This document shows positions 1 to 6,666 of a stretch of 10,157 bases of DNA, piece after piece; the first letter of the stretch is position 1; each line of letters opens with the position of its first letter. The stretch is taken from NCBI GenBank assembly GCA_946641515.1, contig CAMPBT010000022.1, positions 1 through 10,157 of the forward strand, read 5' to 3'. The position numbers and the translations under genes are program-made. Below the pieces are notes generated by a model that saw only the letters and a list, made by a program, of their open reading frames with translations, made no database searches and had not been told where the DNA came from. The stretch is from UBA3210 sp002363635. Lineage in GTDB: Bacteria; Bacillota_I; Bacilli_A; RFN20; CAG-449.

Positions 1-32
1 GCTATTAACTTTTTAAGATTTATTTCTTCCAT
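1..32 (-). CDS. 5' end of an unidentified small phage gene (cut by the window edge)
   Basis: Only the first ten codons and two bases of an eleventh are visible; they read Met-Glu-Glu-Ile-Asn-Leu-Lys-Lys-Leu-Ile. The ATG is preceded by GTGAGGA at a normal ribosome-binding distance, and that site lies inside the last codons of the preceding gene, as at other junctions here. It is therefore probably the next member of the strip of small accessory genes. Nothing can be said about function. It is worth checking whether its far end also carries the Tyr-Lys-Glu-Ser-Glu tail seen in its three upstream neighbours. Confidence 0.6.
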   Translation of the reverse strand, partial: MEEINLKKLI

Positions 33-34
33 AA

Positions 35-298
35 TTATTCCTCACTTTCTTTATATGCATCAATAATTTTTAATACATGTATCTGCATCTCTTTCGCAGT
101 TTCATAGAAATCAATTGAGCGCGCTGGGCCATAGTCGCATGGATTAAGGTTTGCTATCTCTTTCCATATCTTGTCAAGTGTCTCATTAACCCCGTCTTTA
201 TATCCCTTATTATATTGTTCTGGCGCTTCCTGTATCATTTTTAAATATTCTAGTATTTCTTCTCTTGGGAACTCCTCAAGTACAAGTTTTAAAGTCAT
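35..298 (-). CDS. small hypothetical phage protein, 87 residues, with YKESEE tail
   Basis: This soluble, mostly helical, acidic protein has no signal peptide, membrane segment or cysteine motif. Its middle part, with Tyr-Asn-Lys-Gly-Tyr-Lys-Asp-Gly (about residues 29-36) followed by an amphipathic helix, resembles small uncharacterised proteins common in Clostridia phages and prophages; that resemblance is from memory and gives no function. The start codon overlaps the stop of the upstream gene as ATGA, which implies translational coupling. GTGAGGA lies about nine bases before the ATG. The last six residues, Tyr-Lys-Glu-Ser-Glu-Glu, come from the repeated element that also serves as ribosome binding site for the next gene. 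No biochemical role is assigned. Confidence 0.75.
   Translation of the reverse strand: MTLKLVLEEFPREEILEYLKMIQEAPEQYNKGYKDGVNETLDKIWKEIANLNPCDYGPARSIDFYETAKEMQIHVLKIIDAYKESEE
39..55 (-). repeat. copy 1 of a 17-base tail/ribosome-binding-site repeat
   Basis: On the minus strand the element reads TATAAAGAAAGTGAGGA. It encodes Tyr-Lys-Glu-Ser-Glu plus the first two bases of the next Glu codon, and it contains the GAGGA Shine-Dalgarno core placed six bases before the ATG at 32. It is identical to the copies at 308-324 and 605-621. Identity with the third copy extends to 21 bases (35-55 against 601-621) and includes the TAA stop. Confidence 0.85.
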
Positions 299-597
299 TC
301 TTTATTGTCCTCACTTTCTTTATATTTATCTGGTGGAGCTGTCCATGCCACAACACTACCATTTGCTAGGTGATCAAACTCGCCGAACTCGGTATGCTTA
401 TCAATAACATCAAGACACCAACATAATGCGTTTGCTCTATCCACATTTAAATTTTGATTGATTAGTACATGCTCATCTATCTCAGCTCTTATTTTATCAA
501 TTGCATCGGCTTTCTTTTTTAAATATTCAAAATATTCTTTTTTAACCAATATGGTACCAGTTTCTGCAAAATATTTTCCCATATCTATATCTAGCAT
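295..597 (-). CDS. small hypothetical phage protein, 100 residues, with YKESEDNKE tail
   Basis: This soluble protein has a charged helical stretch at about residues 20-45, including Lys-Lys-Lys-Ala-Asp-Ala-Ile-Asp-Lys-Ile, that could form a short coiled coil. A more hydrophobic part follows with Cys-Trp-Cys near residues 59-61. I do not recognise a domain with an assigned function. Similar Lys/Glu-rich proteins ending in an 'Ile-Asp-Lys' helix are common in Lachnospiraceae-type phage genomes, which is recall only. Its ATG follows GTGAGGA from the upstream lipoprotein gene, whose stop lies three bases away. Its own stop overlaps the next start as ATGA. Its tail is a variant of the shared YKESEE ending, extended by Asn-Lys-Glu. 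Confidence 0.75.
   Translation of the reverse strand: MLDIDMGKYFAETGTILVKKEYFEYLKKKADAIDKIRAEIDEHVLINQNLNVDRANALCWCLDVIDKHTEFGEFDHLANGSVVAWTAPPDKYKESEDNKE
308..324 (-). repeat. copy 2 of the 17-base tail/ribosome-binding-site repeat
   Basis: The 17 bases match the other two copies and lie in the same reading frame relative to the host gene (Tyr-Lys-Glu-Ser-Glu, then Asp here). The GAGGA core is nine bases before the ATG at 298. In this copy the gene runs three codons past the repeat, so stop and downstream start overlap instead of being separated by two or three bases. Confidence 0.85.
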
Positions 598-600
598 AAT

Positions 601-843
601 TTATTCCTCACTTTCTTTATAGAGCATAGGACTTCCATCAGGGTTAACGAGTAACGTAAAAGTACCAATATTAGAACTACCATCAGATACTGCATACATT
701 ACTTTAGTGTCTTTGTGGTATACAACTTTATAATCCCAACCACTCTCAACGGTAACAAACATACTATTAGTTACTCTATTAACTACGCCGCATCCTGTAA
801 GTAACAGACACGCGCATAATAATATCACAATTATCTTTTTCAT
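601..843 (-). CDS. small exported lipoprotein, probably DUF6440-like
   Basis: The N-terminus is a classical lipoprotein signal: Met-Lys-Lys, a hydrophobic stretch, then the lipobox Leu15-Thr-Gly-Cys18. The predicted mature protein is about 62 residues with a lipid-modified cysteine on the outer face of the membrane. The mature part has the layout of the DUF6440 family as I remember it: 'Asp-x-x-Thr-x-Val-Met-Tyr' in the middle and 'Leu-Leu-Val-Asn-Pro-Asp-Gly-Ser-Pro-Met-Leu-Tyr' near the end. The family has no established function. Phage-encoded lipoproteins can act in superinfection exclusion, but nothing here proves that role. The ATG has a perfect AGGAGG, which is encoded by the Ile-Gly-Gly end of the upstream helicase gene; that stop lies two bases before the start. 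The tail is YKESEE. Confidence 0.8.
   Translation of the reverse strand: MKKIIVILLCACLLLTGCGVVNRVTNSMFVTVESGWDYKVVYHKDTKVMYAVSDGSSNIGTFTLLVNPDGSPMLYKESEE
605..621 (-). repeat. copy 3 of the 17-base tail/ribosome-binding-site repeat
   Basis: This copy sits at the end of the lipoprotein gene and is the most upstream of the three in transcription order. Its GAGGA core is seven bases before the ATG at 597. It matches copy 1 over 21 bases including the stop codon. The spacings between copies (about 270 and 300 bases) equal one gene each. Confidence 0.85.
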
Positions 844-845
844 AT

Positions 846-2000
846 TTAACCTCCTATAAATGCAGACTCATTAAATTTTTTCTTTTTGTTTAATGTTCTT
901 TGTATAGCTATATCTATATTACTATTACTTCTTAAATAATAATAATATAAGTATTTAGCTTTTGTGTTTATTCTATTTATTCTACCTTCTGCTTGAGCCA
1001 TAGTTTTATAACTATAATTTAAACTGAAGAATATCATAGTGTCACATGTTAAGCAATTCCATCCTTCTGCAGCAGATGTGTACTGACATAAATATACCCA
1101 TCTGGAACCATCCGGTATAGTGTCATGAACTTGGCCATTATATTCACCAACTTCGAAATCTTTCATTGGTTTTAGTAATTCTTTTATTAATTCTTTTTCA
1201 TAAATAAAATTATAAAATATTATAACTTTATTATGTTTTAGAATTAATTCTCTAAGTAATATTAACTTACTCTGATCAATATTACTTATCTTACGTAAAC
1301 AATAACACAATGCCGAAATGTTTTTAAAAGGTTTACCTGTAAATGGATCTTTTTTATCGTTTATTGCTATACTATATTTATTTTTATCATAATCATTAAC
1401 AAGTGTATCTTTAACAACAATGGCTGGTTTTTGGACAAACATTTTAACAAGAATATCATGCCTATGTTTATTTAATATTCCAGTATTAATATACCTATCT
1501 ATGCTTGGATATTTTGTGTATGGGTTATATATAACATGCTTTTTACAAAAATCTTGTTTATTTAAATACCATCCCTTTGCTATAAAAACAGTCATATAAT
1601 CCATATATTTATCGCCTGGTGTACCAGTTAATACAATCCATTTATTGCAATGAGCCATACGGATAAATGCTTTAGACCAGGCACCATATCCTGATAAATG
1701 ATCTTCATCGAATATAATAAAATAATTTTTAATATTTTTATATTTTTTAATATTATTCCAACTATCAATAATAATATTTTTCTTTAAATTAAATTTATTA
1801 CATTCGCCTAACCATTCGCCATCATCTCTTTTCTTTGGAGTAGTAATAATAAGTAGCGGCAAATCACTATAGTTTTTATTATAAAAATATAAACTAGTAA
1901 TAGACTTGCCACTACCAACATCTCCCCAAAGAATCTTTCCGCTTTCAAGTTTGTCAACAGCTTCTGCTTGATGCGGATCTAGATTAATTGAGGTTTTCAT
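846..2000 (-). CDS. compact phage SF2 (SNF2-like) DNA helicase/translocase, 384 residues
   Basis: The motifs of a superfamily 2 ATPase appear in order. There is a Q-motif-like Asp-Pro-His-Gln11 near the N-terminus and a Walker A Gly-Asp-Val-Gly-Ser-Gly-Lys32-Ser. Motif II is Asp98-Glu-Asp-His and motif III Thr125-Gly-Thr-Pro. The C-terminal RecA-like domain carries motif VI, Gln336-x-x-Gly-Arg340-x-x-Arg. All catalytic positions look intact, so it should be an active ATP-driven DNA or RNA translocase. At 384 residues it is at the small end for SNF2-like proteins and has no obvious accessory domain. Coming directly after the ssDNA-binding protein and the polymerase, it probably serves replication or recombination. 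Its ribosome binding site (GGAGATG) overlaps the end of the upstream gene. Its DNA is strikingly AT-rich; for example only 5 of 60 bases are G or C at 1741-1800. The exact subfamily is uncertain. Confidence 0.88.
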   Translation of the reverse strand: MKTSINLDPHQAEAVDKLESGKILWGDVGSGKSITSLYFYNKNYSDLPLLIITTPKKRDDGEWLGECNKFNLKKNIIIDSWNNIKKYKNIKNYFIIFDEDHLSGYGAWSKAFIRMAHCNKWIVLTGTPGDKYMDYMTVFIAKGWYLNKQDFCKKHVIYNPYTKYPSIDRYINTGILNKHRHDILVKMFVQKPAIVVKDTLVNDYDKNKYSIAINDKKDPFTGKPFKNISALCYCLRKISNIDQSKLILLRELILKHNKVIIFYNFIYEKELIKELLKPMKDFEVGEYNGQVHDTIPDGSRWVYLCQYTSAAEGWNCLTCDTMIFFSLNYSYKTMAQAEGRINRINTKAKYLYYYYLRSNSNIDIAIQRTLNKKKKFNESAFIGG

Positions 2001-2002
2001 TA

Positions 2003-2467
2003 TTATTCATCTCCGTAATTGTCAAATGCAGCCCACTTAGCTTCGATTGGATCTGGCTTATATTTAATGTACAAAGTCTTTAAATAAGCACTCATCTTTG
2101 GACGATCCGGGTTCAACGATCCATCAACTGTGGCATCAATATATTCAATATTTGTGCTGTTCAAACCATCAAGAGTTGACACAGTTTCTTCAGTAATAGC
2201 AGTTCTTGTATTGCCATTAACTACATAAATCGTTGGAGCACTAATCGCATATGAGACATTTACCTTGATATATGCTTCTGGTGGATACTCCGGATTTTCT
2301 GACTTGGTCATCTTAACATTCCATCCTTCAGCTGCCATTTCATTAGCCTGCTCGTCTGTTAACTTAATACAGAAACTACGTCTACCATTAGCAGGGTACT
2401 TCTTTGTTCCAACTCCTGAAAAATCTCTAAACAACATCTGTGCATTTTCAAAAAATCTTCTTTTCAT
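2003..2467 (-). CDS. probable phage single-stranded DNA-binding protein
   Basis: The 154-residue protein has the pattern of a phage ssDNA-binding family I know from many Firmicute and actinobacterial phages. Near the N-terminus is 'Ala-x-x-Leu-Phe-Arg-Asp-Phe-Ser-Gly' (about residues 9-18), then 'Gly-Arg-Arg-x-Phe-Cys' (28-33). 'Glu-Gly-Trp-Asn-Val-Lys' (47-52) follows, then alternating beta-strand-like segments, and near the end 'Ala-Tyr-Leu-Lys-Thr-Leu-Tyr-Ile'. The last residues are acidic (Asp-Asn-Tyr-Gly-Asp-Glu), as is usual for SSB tails that recruit partners, though this tail is short. It sits between the primase-polymerase and the SF2 helicase, which fits an SSB. The start has AAGGAGAT at a good distance. 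The family assignment is from memory of sequence patterns and was not searched. Confidence 0.65.
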   Translation of the reverse strand: MKRRFFENAQMLFRDFSGVGTKKYPANGRRSFCIKLTDEQANEMAAEGWNVKMTKSENPEYPPEAYIKVNVSYAISAPTIYVVNGNTRTAITEETVSTLDGLNSTNIEYIDATVDGSLNPDRPKMSAYLKTLYIKYKPDPIEAKWAAFDNYGDE

Positions 2468-2487
2468 TTTATTTATCTCCTTTTTAA

Positions 2488-5400
2488 TTATTTACAAAAT
2501 TCTTCAACATTTACAAAAGCATTTATTTTTTCTTTTGCTTCTGATAATAATTCTTCGTAATAACTCATATCAATATCATCTGATAATTTTGTATTACGTA
2601 TTACTTCAGCTTCTTGCCAACGATATCCTTTAGTTCCAACAACAGCTGATATTTTGCCAGCGTCTTTATCATATCTTATTAATTCACCAGCATTGCAACC
2701 AGACTTAATCGGCACGAAGCCACCTACAGAACCAATGAATTTAAAATTGTGAGTATCAGGATTATTCTCGTTAAAATCTAGATACATCTTTGATGGCGAC
2801 TTAACACTCTTAACCTGTATTAAATCGTCAAAGGTTATCTCCTCGTGTGTGAATAATGTCTTCTTAACATAAGGCTCTGCAAATCTAGCACCTACAGCGT
2901 TCCACGAACCATCCTTTAACTTCTCTATTAGTGTGGCCTTATCAAATAGTATCAGCTTTTCAAACTCATCTTCAACTTCGAAACTATAACCATACTTCTC
3001 ACCAAACTCATATATAAACTTCTCAATTTTTTCGTCTGGATTAGCAACTTTAATAGAATCAGTCTTAATATGAATTACTGTGTAACCCATTGCCTCAACT
3101 TCATCCTGCAGAGTCTTCATGAATAAAGCTCCACGCAATGCTACTATATTATTATAATTTCTTGAAATATCTGTGAATGGATTTTCGAAGCTAGCACTTG
3201 TAAGTCCATATACGGAATTAATAGCAATCTTTAGAGCGTAAGCCAGTCCCTTGATAGTCTTTTCATCTGCATTTTCAATAAATGGTGCAAATATTCCTCC
3301 TAAGGCTGTCCTTACAAATTCAAGATCATTATGCTTAATTGCTGCTCTTAAATCAACTAACGCTTTAAATCTTTCTGTATAATACTTACCAAATAAGTTC
3401 ATAGCTATAGCACTATTCGGATGCATTGAACGTACGTCAAACGTCTTTGCAAACATATAATATCCCGGACGAGCATACACATATCCGCCAAAACCTAAAT
3501 CTATACCGCGATAAATATTTTTTCCATCAACATATTCATACCCAGGAAATATCTCTCTCAAATCAGGATAATTGAACTGATCTTGTGGATGCTTATTACC
3601 CTGGAATATAATCTTTTCTGTTAATTTATTGGTCGTATCGTTCATACATGCGTCACATCCAGACGCCTTAGCTGCTGCAACTAATATTTCGCGAGCTATT
3701 ACATCAGATTGATTTGCGTCCAATACATGTTCAGTAGTTCTTACATCATTTTTGCAATATTCAATGATTTCGTTCCACTTATCGACTGGTAATGGTTCAT
3801 CCCAATCGTATTTGTTTTCTATATGGGCATCGCCAAGCTCAATCTCCCATTTCTTTAAACCCTTTTTTGTCGTACACATATCAAAGATGTCTCCTTCTGA
3901 AATGTTCTTAGCCTCTCTAAATTGAGCTGCTCTTGACGTTTGACTATCTCCATTTATAATACTTTGTGACAATCTGTATAATTGCATATTATTGTAGCCC
4001 TGCATCGCTGCATACACAATATGATTATCGTATCGTAAGTTATTATATCCTATTAGTCTAAACTTTTGTATAGCTTTCTCGATTTCTTCAGGACTTGGAT
4101 TTATAAGAACAGTCCATTTTTCTTTTTTATATTCTTTAATACATAATAGAAAAAGATTTTTAAATACTTCTACATCAAAAATTCCAATCGGCAATGATAA
4201 ATTATATATACGATTAGTATCATCTTCATCTGCATTATCTGACATAAAATGCATCTCAGCCACCAATGCTAAACAATGTTCTGCCTGATGAGTTGACATC
4301 AAAGCAAACGACGTAACAGGCCCTCTCAAATCTGATACATTATATTTTATTCCAGAAGCGTATGCATCATCCAATATCTTTTTAATGAAATGTATATTAG
4401 ATGTTGTATCGGGGTGTATTTCCTTATTTAGACATTTTTTAATCGTTGTAATCAGAGATTTTTCTGAAGCAACAGATTTACTATTCAAATCAATCATTTT
4501 TAATGTCTCCTTTTTCAAAGGCAACCCACTTGAAATATGAGCCAAATGTAAATTATTACATTTACTTAATTTACGTCTCAAAGCGGATCCCCCTTTCAAT
4601 ACTTTTATTTCAATCGAATCATCGTATACCGCAGATAATTCGCTAGGATCTCCGTCGTAAATATAATGAAGATGTATTCCTGCACCAGACTTTGATAGTT
4701 CAGCGTACGTCGGTGGAAACTTAGATGCTGCTGCAATGTTAAGCTCCAGTGACTTATTACCATTAGCATCTTTTAAATCAAAATCCATAAAAATATGTTT
4801 AGATTCCAAAGAATCAAACTTTACATAATGCAATAAACTAGTATCAATATCACTTAATGTGGTTGTTACACTATTCCATTTATAGCGAGGATTTCCTTCT
4901 TCGTTTGTTAATTGAGCAGGACAATCTTTAAGAACACTATCAAGATACGACGGTTGCTCTTTAAAATCTAACCAACTTTCAGCTCTCGCTTTTTCCATGT
5001 TTTTTACAGTACTAGTTGTGAATTTATTTGTTTTAAATCCATAATATACATGTCTAAGCCATTTGCCATTATTTTCAACTTCAGGCTCATACCTATCGAA
5101 ATAACTTCTTAACTCATTTCTGAACCTAGTTTTTGTTAATGGTTTTATGTTACCGTTTTCAGCATATGTCTTATATTCTAGATATGCTGCATCGCCTAAG
5201 ACATAATCCATTTTTCTATAATCATGATAATGCTCAAGTAAAAAGTTAAATAAATCATTACCTCTACCTAACATATCAACTGGATTATAATCCTTATAGT
5301 AATCAACACCTAGTTCATTAAATACTTCAAGGCAATGCCATGCTATACCAGATAACTCAAACTGAATTCCTCTAACCAACTTATCAAAGTGATTTCTATT

Positions 5401-6333
5401 AATTTTCTGACCAGTTGGTTCCGCTACTAATAATCTACGTACCATACCATCATCTATACTACTATAGTATATTACGTTATTAGTAGCCATAAAACACATG
5501 CTTCGTGGCGTTATGGTAAATCCTCTTACATTCTTTTCATTTACTAGTATTGGCTTATGCGATATAATACTTTTAAATACACTAGTATCAAAAGCCTTAG
5601 ATAAATCACCATCATCCTGTATGGCTATTGGTGGATTATTCTTGAATGCTGCAGTGGCAAATTGATTACTTCCACTTACCAAATCTTTAGCATTAAATTC
5701 GGCAATATAAGTACCATCTTCACAAGTAAATAATGATCTTATGATATCAAGCACCGTAGATTTACCTGTTCCGCCTTCACCATACAAAACTAAAGCTTTT
5801 TGCGTTTCGACGGCTTTACCTGCTATGACGGAACCAATAGCCCATTCAATCATTCTTCTATTATCTGGAGAATATAACGTTCCAATAAGTTCATCATAAT
5901 TATCGATCGAGCCTTTTTGTAACGGATATGGTAACTTAAATGAGGCCATATCATCTCTAGTAACGGATTGATTACTAAATACTATTTTAGAATCTAAATC
6001 ATACTGATTGTTACTTGTACGTTTCACATAATCCTGGAATGATTGTAATGACCTGGTTTCATCATCTTCCATATAGCGAACATAAAATGCAGCAGATTTA
6101 TTTTCTTCATTGTATCTTTTCTGAGTTTCTATATATTTTGCATATAACTCAGCGTCCACTATATGAATTAGGTCGTTAATATCTGTCGACCACAGATTCC
6201 TAGCTTCATTCCATACAGCTTTAAATTCCTTTGATACAACTAATAAGTCTTTATGGCCGTTATGTTTGAAACTAGGAAGTATTTCTATGGTTGACCTATT
6301 CTGCTTGACCTTAACTTTTAAAAAATCAAGCAT
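2488..6333 (-). CDS. SF3 helicase - AEP primase - family B DNA polymerase fusion, 1281 residues
   Basis: This one polypeptide carries four replication activities. Residues about 140-330 form an SF3/D5-type helicase: Walker A Gly185-Glu-Gly-Gly-Thr-Gly-Lys191-Ser-Thr, Walker B ending Asp240-Asp241, motif C Ala-Thr-Asn-Asn286, and Arg299-Arg300 in the arginine-finger region. Residues about 380-432 resemble the D5 C-terminal winged helix. Residues about 455-700 hold an archaeo-eukaryotic primase core: Asp517-x-Asp519, Ser549-Gly-x-Gly-x-His554, and Glu575. The exonuclease follows with Asp720-x-Glu722, Asn764/Asp769 and Tyr859/Asp863. The polymerase has motif A Asp966-Val-Arg-Ser-Met-His-Pro, motif B Lys1035-x3-Asn-Ser-x-Tyr-Gly1043, and motif C Lys-Thr-Asp1092-Ser. 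All catalytic acids are present. Motifs A and B are only 69 residues apart, so the TPR-1 insertion of protein-primed enzymes is absent. The start has AAAGGAG. No internal ribosome site was seen at Met446, the only Met in the linker before the primase. From memory, the AEP-exonuclease-polymerase part occurs as a phage protein of its own, with the helicase in a separate gene. Confidence 0.92.
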   Translation of the reverse strand: MLDFLKVKVKQNRSTIEILPSFKHNGHKDLLVVSKEFKAVWNEARNLWSTDINDLIHIVDAELYAKYIETQKRYNEENKSAAFYVRYMEDDETRSLQSFQDYVKRTSNNQYDLDSKIVFSNQSVTRDDMASFKLPYPLQKGSIDNYDELIGTLYSPDNRRMIEWAIGSVIAGKAVETQKALVLYGEGGTGKSTVLDIIRSLFTCEDGTYIAEFNAKDLVSGSNQFATAAFKNNPPIAIQDDGDLSKAFDTSVFKSIISHKPILVNEKNVRGFTITPRSMCFMATNNVIYYSSIDDGMVRRLLVAEPTGQKINRNHFDKLVRGIQFELSGIAWHCLEVFNELGVDYYKDYNPVDMLGRGNDLFNFLLEHYHDYRKMDYVLGDAAYLEYKTYAENGNIKPLTKTRFRNELRSYFDRYEPEVENNGKWLRHVYYGFKTNKFTTSTVKNMEKARAESWLDFKEQPSYLDSVLKDCPAQLTNEEGNPRYKWNSVTTTLSDIDTSLLHYVKFDSLESKHIFMDFDLKDANGNKSLELNIAAASKFPPTYAELSKSGAGIHLHYIYDGDPSELSAVYDDSIEIKVLKGGSALRRKLSKCNNLHLAHISSGLPLKKETLKMIDLNSKSVASEKSLITTIKKCLNKEIHPDTTSNIHFIKKILDDAYASGIKYNVSDLRGPVTSFALMSTHQAEHCLALVAEMHFMSDNADEDDTNRIYNLSLPIGIFDVEVFKNLFLLCIKEYKKEKWTVLINPSPEEIEKAIQKFRLIGYNNLRYDNHIVYAAMQGYNNMQLYRLSQSIINGDSQTSRAAQFREAKNISEGDIFDMCTTKKGLKKWEIELGDAHIENKYDWDEPLPVDKWNEIIEYCKNDVRTTEHVLDANQSDVIAREILVAAAKASGCDACMNDTTNKLTEKIIFQGNKHPQDQFNYPDLREIFPGYEYVDGKNIYRGIDLGFGGYVYARPGYYMFAKTFDVRSMHPNSAIAMNLFGKYYTERFKALVDLRAAIKHNDLEFVRTALGGIFAPFIENADEKTIKGLAYALKIAINSVYGLTSASFENPFTDISRNYNNIVALRGALFMKTLQDEVEAMGYTVIHIKTDSIKVANPDEKIEKFIYEFGEKYGYSFEVEDEFEKLILFDKATLIEKLKDGSWNAVGARFAEPYVKKTLFTHEEITFDDLIQVKSVKSPSKMYLDFNENNPDTHNFKFIGSVGGFVPIKSGCNAGELIRYDKDAGKISAVVGTKGYRWQEAEVIRNTKLSDDIDMSYYEELLSEAKEKINAFVNVEEFCK

Positions 6334-6351
6334 AATATACTCCTTTCTGAA

Positions 6352-6666
6352 TTAGTCATCGACAAATGATGACTTTAATATTGAAGTTACCTGAAACATA
6401 ACAGGTAAATTATTTTTAAATATATATTTTATAACATCACTTGCAGTTTCAGGGGCACATTCACATTTCAACATCATTAATGTGCTGCCTGTCATAACTG
6501 ATCCACTACATTCCGTATACCAATTATGATCATTACGCTTACTTGTCCCATCCCATGCTGCGTTAAGAATACCAGTAATATCATTCATATTACTAGACTG
6601 AATTTCTCCTCTGGCAATTCCTAATTCTAACTGAACCTTATCCGTTAGTTTCTTCATTACTTTCAT
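6352..6666 (-). CDS. hypothetical phage protein, 104 residues
   Basis: I do not recognise this protein. It has no signal peptide or membrane segment. The middle region contains Trp-Tyr-Thr-Glu-Cys-Ser-Gly and a later Cys-Glu-Cys, and the C-terminal half looks like mixed alpha/beta. I chose the ATG at 6666 because GAAAGGA stands nine bases before it. An in-frame ATG 18 bases further upstream has no ribosome binding site. With this start the gene overlaps the end of the upstream gene by 29 bases in another frame. It lies immediately before the large replication gene, with 18 bases between them, so a replication-accessory role is possible but not shown. Confidence 0.7.
   Translation of the reverse strand: MKVMKKLTDKVQLELGIARGEIQSSNMNDITGILNAAWDGTSKRNDHNWYTECSGSVMTGSTLMMLKCECAPETASDVIKYIFKNNLPVMFQVTSILKSSFVDD

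Noticed and set aside
171..407. Plus-strand open frame of 78 codons
   Set aside because: It lies antisense to two well-supported minus-strand genes, has no ribosome binding site, and its Ser/Tyr/Leu-rich composition is typical of the reverse of AT-rich coding sequence.
2265..2633. Plus-strand open frame of 122 codons with hydrophobic stretches
   Set aside because: It is antisense to the ends of the SSB and polymerase genes. The Leu/Ile-rich stretches arise from reversed Lys/Glu/Asn codons, and there is no ribosome site.
4996..4998. Internal translation start at Met446 giving a separate primase-polymerase
   Set aside because: The upstream bases (CTAGTACTGTAAAAAAC) contain no Shine-Dalgarno, and there is no other Met in the linker before the primase motifs.
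2488..6333. Protein-primed (phi29-like) polymerase
   Set aside because: The distance between motifs A and B is too short for the TPR-1 insertion, and the chain carries its own AEP primase motifs.
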